The notes beneath the pieces were generated by a model. That model was not told the DNA's origin. It did not search any database and saw nothing but the letters and a program-made list of their open reading frames with translations. Below are positions 5,796 to 7,815 of a stretch of DNA of 7,815 bases, in pieces. The stretch lies in NCBI GenBank assembly GCA_023436825.1, contig JAEZHS010000722.1, positions 1-7,815 of the forward strand, written 5' to 3'. A program made the translations under genes and the position numbers. Numbering within the stretch: position 1 is the stretch's first letter; the number at the start of each line of letters is the position of its first letter. This DNA comes from Pseudomonadota bacterium (GTDB taxonomy: Bacteria > Pseudomonadota > Alphaproteobacteria > Reyranellales > Reyranellaceae).

Positions 5796-6377
5796 CTAGC
5801 CCTGAGGACCTGGGCCGCGGTAGGTCGCGCCGGCGATGAAGCGGTCGATCTCGGCATCGCTGAGCGCTCGCCCGCGCGGGTCGCAGCGCACGCCGTACAG
5901 GATCCACTGGTAGCCGGCGCCCTGCGCCGGGCCGTAGCGTCGCAGGCCGACGCAAGCCCGGCCGGACGCGCTGGTGAAGGTCATGTAGTCGGCGCCGCCG
6001 CGATTGCCGAGCGGCGAGAAATTGCGAAGCATGTCGGGATCGCGCATCTCCGAGCGGATCTCCTGGTGCAGCGATGCGCCTTCCATCAAGGCCGCGCCCA
6101 GGCTGGTCGCCTCGGCCAGGTAGTAGAAGATGCCGGCGCCGTCGGCGGCGCCGGACGCCATCCATCGCCGGAAGGTGCCACCGGCATTGCCGCCCCATCC
6201 GTGCTCGCCGCCGGCGTAGTTCTGCGTCGTGCTGCACTTCAGCCCGGCCGGCACCGAGAGCCGCGAGTGACTGCAGTCGATGCCGTACCAGCGCGGCGTG
6301 TCCTGGCCGGCGGACGGGCCGGCCATCATCAAAGCCAAGGCCGCGCCGGCCAAGGCACACAAGGATCTGCTCGTCAT
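5796..6377 (-). CDS. Secreted protein of unknown function
   Basis: A 193-residue protein with a typical Sec signal peptide: MTSR, hydrophobic core LCALAGAALALMMAG, probable signal peptidase I cleavage after SAG (residue 24) before Q25. The mature part is Gly- and Ala-rich with aromatic residues (GGEHGWGGNAGG, FYYLAEA) and four cysteines (C35, C48, C142, C165) that could form two disulfides in the periplasm or outside the cell. No catalytic motif or known family is recognised. The C-terminal stretch LSDAEIDRFIAGATYRG resembles the end of a helical repeat but is not diagnostic. The ATG at 6377 has AAGGAA 7 bases upstream. It is divergent from the quinone oxidoreductase gene over 100 bp and convergent with dioxygenase no. 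2. Confidence 0.8.
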   Translation of the reverse strand: MTSRSLCALAGAALALMMAGPSAGQDTPRWYGIDCSHSRLSVPAGLKCSTTQNYAGGEHGWGGNAGGTFRRWMASGAADGAGIFYYLAEATSLGAALMEGASLHQEIRSEMRDPDMLRNFSPLGNRGGADYMTFTSASGRACVGLRRYGPAQGAGYQWILYGVRCDPRGRALSDAEIDRFIAGATYRGPGPQG

Positions 6378-6412
6378 TGGATTGTTCCTTCCCCCCGGCT
6401 TCCTTTACCCGC

Positions 6413-6424
6413 GCCCCGCGGGGC
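6413..6424. repeat. 12-bp GC palindrome in the divergent intergenic gap
   Basis: GCCCCGCGGGGC is a perfect palindrome in the 100-bp gap (6378-6477) between the divergent secreted-protein and oxidoreductase genes. It could be a regulator site, but such GC palindromes also arise often by chance in DNA of this composition. No convincing -35/-10 pair is seen for either gene. Confidence 0.3.
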
Positions 6425-6477
6425 CGTCACCTGCTAGGCTCGGCGGGACGCATCCAGAGGTCGTTCGGAGTTTTCAG

Positions 6478-7452
6478 GTGAGATACGTACGCGGGACTGC
6501 GCTGCACGCGATTTCGGACTATGGGATAGCCGAAGGCGATGTGCCGCAGCCCGGTCCTGGCCAGGTCCAGATCAAGGTCGCCGCCTGCGGCATCGGCTAC
6601 GTCGATGTTCTGGTGGCGCTGGGCGGCTACCAGGTGAAGCCCAGCCTGCCCCACACGCCCGGGCAGGAGATCGCCGGCACGGTCTCGGCGATCGGTGACG
6701 GCGTTGCGGGCCTTTCGGTCGGCGACCGCGTCCTGGCGGCGGCACAAGGCGGCTTCGCCGAGTATGTGGTCGCTTCCCGCGACAGCGTGTTCCGCATTCC
6801 CGACAAGCTGGCGTTCGCCAGCGCGGAGAGCCTGCGGCTCAACTACCTCACCGCGCTGCACGGGCTGCGTGATCGGGCGAACCTGCAGAGGGGCGAGCGT
6901 CTGCTGGTGCTGGGTGCGGCTGGCGGCGTCGGCATCGCCGCCGTGCAGGTCGGCAAGCTCTTGGGCGCCGAGGTGATCGCCGTGGCCTCGACCGAGGACA
7001 AGCGCGTCTTTGCTCGACAAGGAGGCGCCGATCGGGTTCTCGACAGCGTGGTCGAGGGATGGCGCGAACGGCTGAAGGAGGCCTGCAATGGCGGCGGGCC
7101 GGACGTGATCTTCGACCCGTTGTGCGGGCCCTTGTTCGAGCCGGCCTTCCGCTCGCTCGCCTGGCGCGGGCGGCATCTCGTCGTCGGCTTCGTCGGCGGG
7201 GAGATCCCGCGCCTGCGTGTCAACCTTCCCCTGATGAAGGGCGCCGCGCTGGTCGGCGTCGACGTTCGGCAGTTCGCCCTGTTCGAACGCGAGAAGGCCG
7301 ATGCCTAGGTGAAGGAGCTGATCGCCTGGACAGACGAGGGCCGGCTTTCTCCCATCGAAGGCCGACGCTTCGCCTTCAACGACTTCGCCGAGGCGATGGC
7401 ATACGCCCACAGCGGGCGCGGCATGGGCAAGACCATCCTGGAGATCGCCTGA
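6478..7452 (+). pseudogene. NADPH:quinone oxidoreductase-family (MDR) gene with in-frame amber stop at codon 277
   Basis: A medium-chain dehydrogenase/reductase of the zinc-free quinone oxidoreductase type. The N-terminal GroES-like catalytic domain shows CGIGYVDVLVALGGYQVKP, LPHTPGQEIAG, VGDRV and GGFAEYVV; the NADPH-binding Rossmann fold begins at GAAGGVGIAAVQ (residues 146-157). The frame hits TAG at 7306-7308 (codon 277), then continues without a shift for 47 codons reading VKELIAWTDEGRLSPIEG to GKTILEIA and a TGA at 7450-7452. With readthrough the product is 324 residues, the usual family length, so the tail is the genuine C-terminus. Truncation would lose the segment that folds back on the catalytic domain, probably inactivating it. 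The GTG at 6478 is chosen because GGAG lies 7 bases upstream; it gives the expected N-terminus. Causes to separate: recent nonsense mutation, sequencing error or suppression. Its stop is 6 bp from that of the convergent permease gene. Confidence 0.85.
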
Positions 7453-7458
7453 TCCTCG

Positions 7459-7815
7459 TCACAAGCGCCGCTCGCTTCTCGGGTCGAGCGCGTCCTGCAA
7501 GCCGTCACCCAGGAAGTTGAAGGCGATCACGGTTAGGAAGATCAGCAGGCCGGGCAGCAGGGCGAGCACCGGCGCCTGCTGCAGCAGCTCCTGCGCGCCG
7601 GTCAGCATGTTGCCCCAGCTCGCGGCGGGCGGCTGGGTGCCGAGGCCCAGGAACGAGAGGGTCGATTCGAGCAATACGAGCCCGCCGACCGACAGTGTCG
7701 TGGCCACCACCAGCGAGCCTGCGGCGTTGGGCAGGATGTGGCGGAACATGATGCGCTCGGGCCGCGCCCCCAGCGCTTTGGCGGCGCGCGTGAAGTCGCG
7801 CGCCTTGAGCGACAG
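7459..7815 (-). CDS. DppC/OppC-type ABC transporter permease, 5' end outside window
   Basis: The C-terminal 118 residues of an inner-membrane permease; the frame is open to the right edge, so the start is not seen. The EAA loop that contacts the ATPase is clear at the beginning of the visible part (ARDFTRAAKALGARPERI then MFRHILPN), in the form typical of DppC/OppC. Two hydrophobic membrane segments follow (SLVVATTLSVGGLVLLEST and LALLPGLLIFLTVIAFNFLG), separated by the periplasmic SFLGLGTQPPAASWGNML stretch that is a hallmark of this subfamily. The protein ends in the conserved GDGLQDALDPR. Such permeases pair with a DppB partner, two ATPases and a periplasmic binding protein to import di- or oligopeptides, glutathione, nickel complexes or opines; the other components would be expected beyond the right edge. 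Confidence 0.93.
   Translation of the reverse strand: MSLKARDFTRAAKALGARPERIMFRHILPNAAGSLVVATTLSVGGLVLLESTLSFLGLGTQPPAASWGNMLTGAQELLQQAPVLALLPGLLIFLTVIAFNFLGDGLQDALDPRSERRL

Noticed and set aside
4630..6360. 576-codon minus-strand open frame across dioxygenase no. 2 and the secreted-protein gene
   Set aside because: It runs antisense to dioxygenase no. 2 and in another frame of the secreted-protein gene, both of which have SDs and family or signal-peptide features. The translation has no recognisable domain.
7306..7308. TAG as a programmed pyrrolysine codon
   Set aside because: No pyrrolysine genes are in view, the family does not use it, and the organism type makes it unlikely; nonsense mutation or sequence error is simpler.
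6427..7410. 327-codon minus-strand frame opposite the oxidoreductase
   Set aside because: Antisense shadow; the plus-strand frame carries all the MDR family motifs.

Overview
The window is a stretch of high-GC bacterial chromosome with short intergenic gaps and strong Shine-Dalgarno (SD) sequences. Gene content (two TauD/TfdA dioxygenases, a DoeB/AspA-type amidohydrolase, a LysR regulator, a quinone oxidoreductase and a DppC-type permease) and base composition suggest a metabolically versatile soil or rhizosphere proteobacterium, probably an alphaproteobacterium. That placement is inference from style and content; there is no rRNA or other phylogenetic marker. I see no tRNA, rRNA, CRISPR array, insertion sequence or phage gene.

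Layout. (1) The minus-strand 5' part of a zinc-dependent succinylglutamate desuccinylase/aspartoacylase-family (DoeB-like) gene runs off the left edge. It diverges, over a 64-bp gap carrying an inverted repeat, from a plus-strand pair: a DUF1801 (YdhG-like) protein and TauD/TfdA dioxygenase no. 1. (2) Positions 2546-3076 hold no convincing gene. They do hold a terminator-like hairpin, a 13-bp T-tract/A-tract inverted repeat, a near-consensus sigma70 promoter whose spacer is filled by an 18-of-20 operator-like dyad, and a strong stem-loop. (3) Two minus-strand genes follow: a small Cys-containing lipoprotein and a LysR-type regulator. (4) The regulator diverges from TauD/TfdA dioxygenase no. 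2, the standard layout of a LysR protein controlling its neighbour. (5) That gene converges, with 5 bp between stop codons, on a minus-strand gene for an unknown secreted protein. (6) The secreted-protein gene diverges from an NADPH:quinone oxidoreductase-family gene interrupted by an in-frame amber codon after 276 codons, with 47 more well-matched codons after it. (7) The right edge holds the minus-strand 3' part of a DppC/OppC-type ABC permease gene, converging on the oxidoreductase.

How the genes may work together: an amidohydrolase, two Fe(II)/2-oxoglutarate dioxygenases and a peptide-type ABC importer fit scavenging of small nitrogen- or sulfur-containing organic compounds. No complete pathway is visible and no substrate can be assigned. 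I did not find a clear undescribed system. The items most worth following up are the orphan promoter-operator near 2671-2699 with the structured, gene-less DNA after it, and the in-frame amber at 7306-7308.
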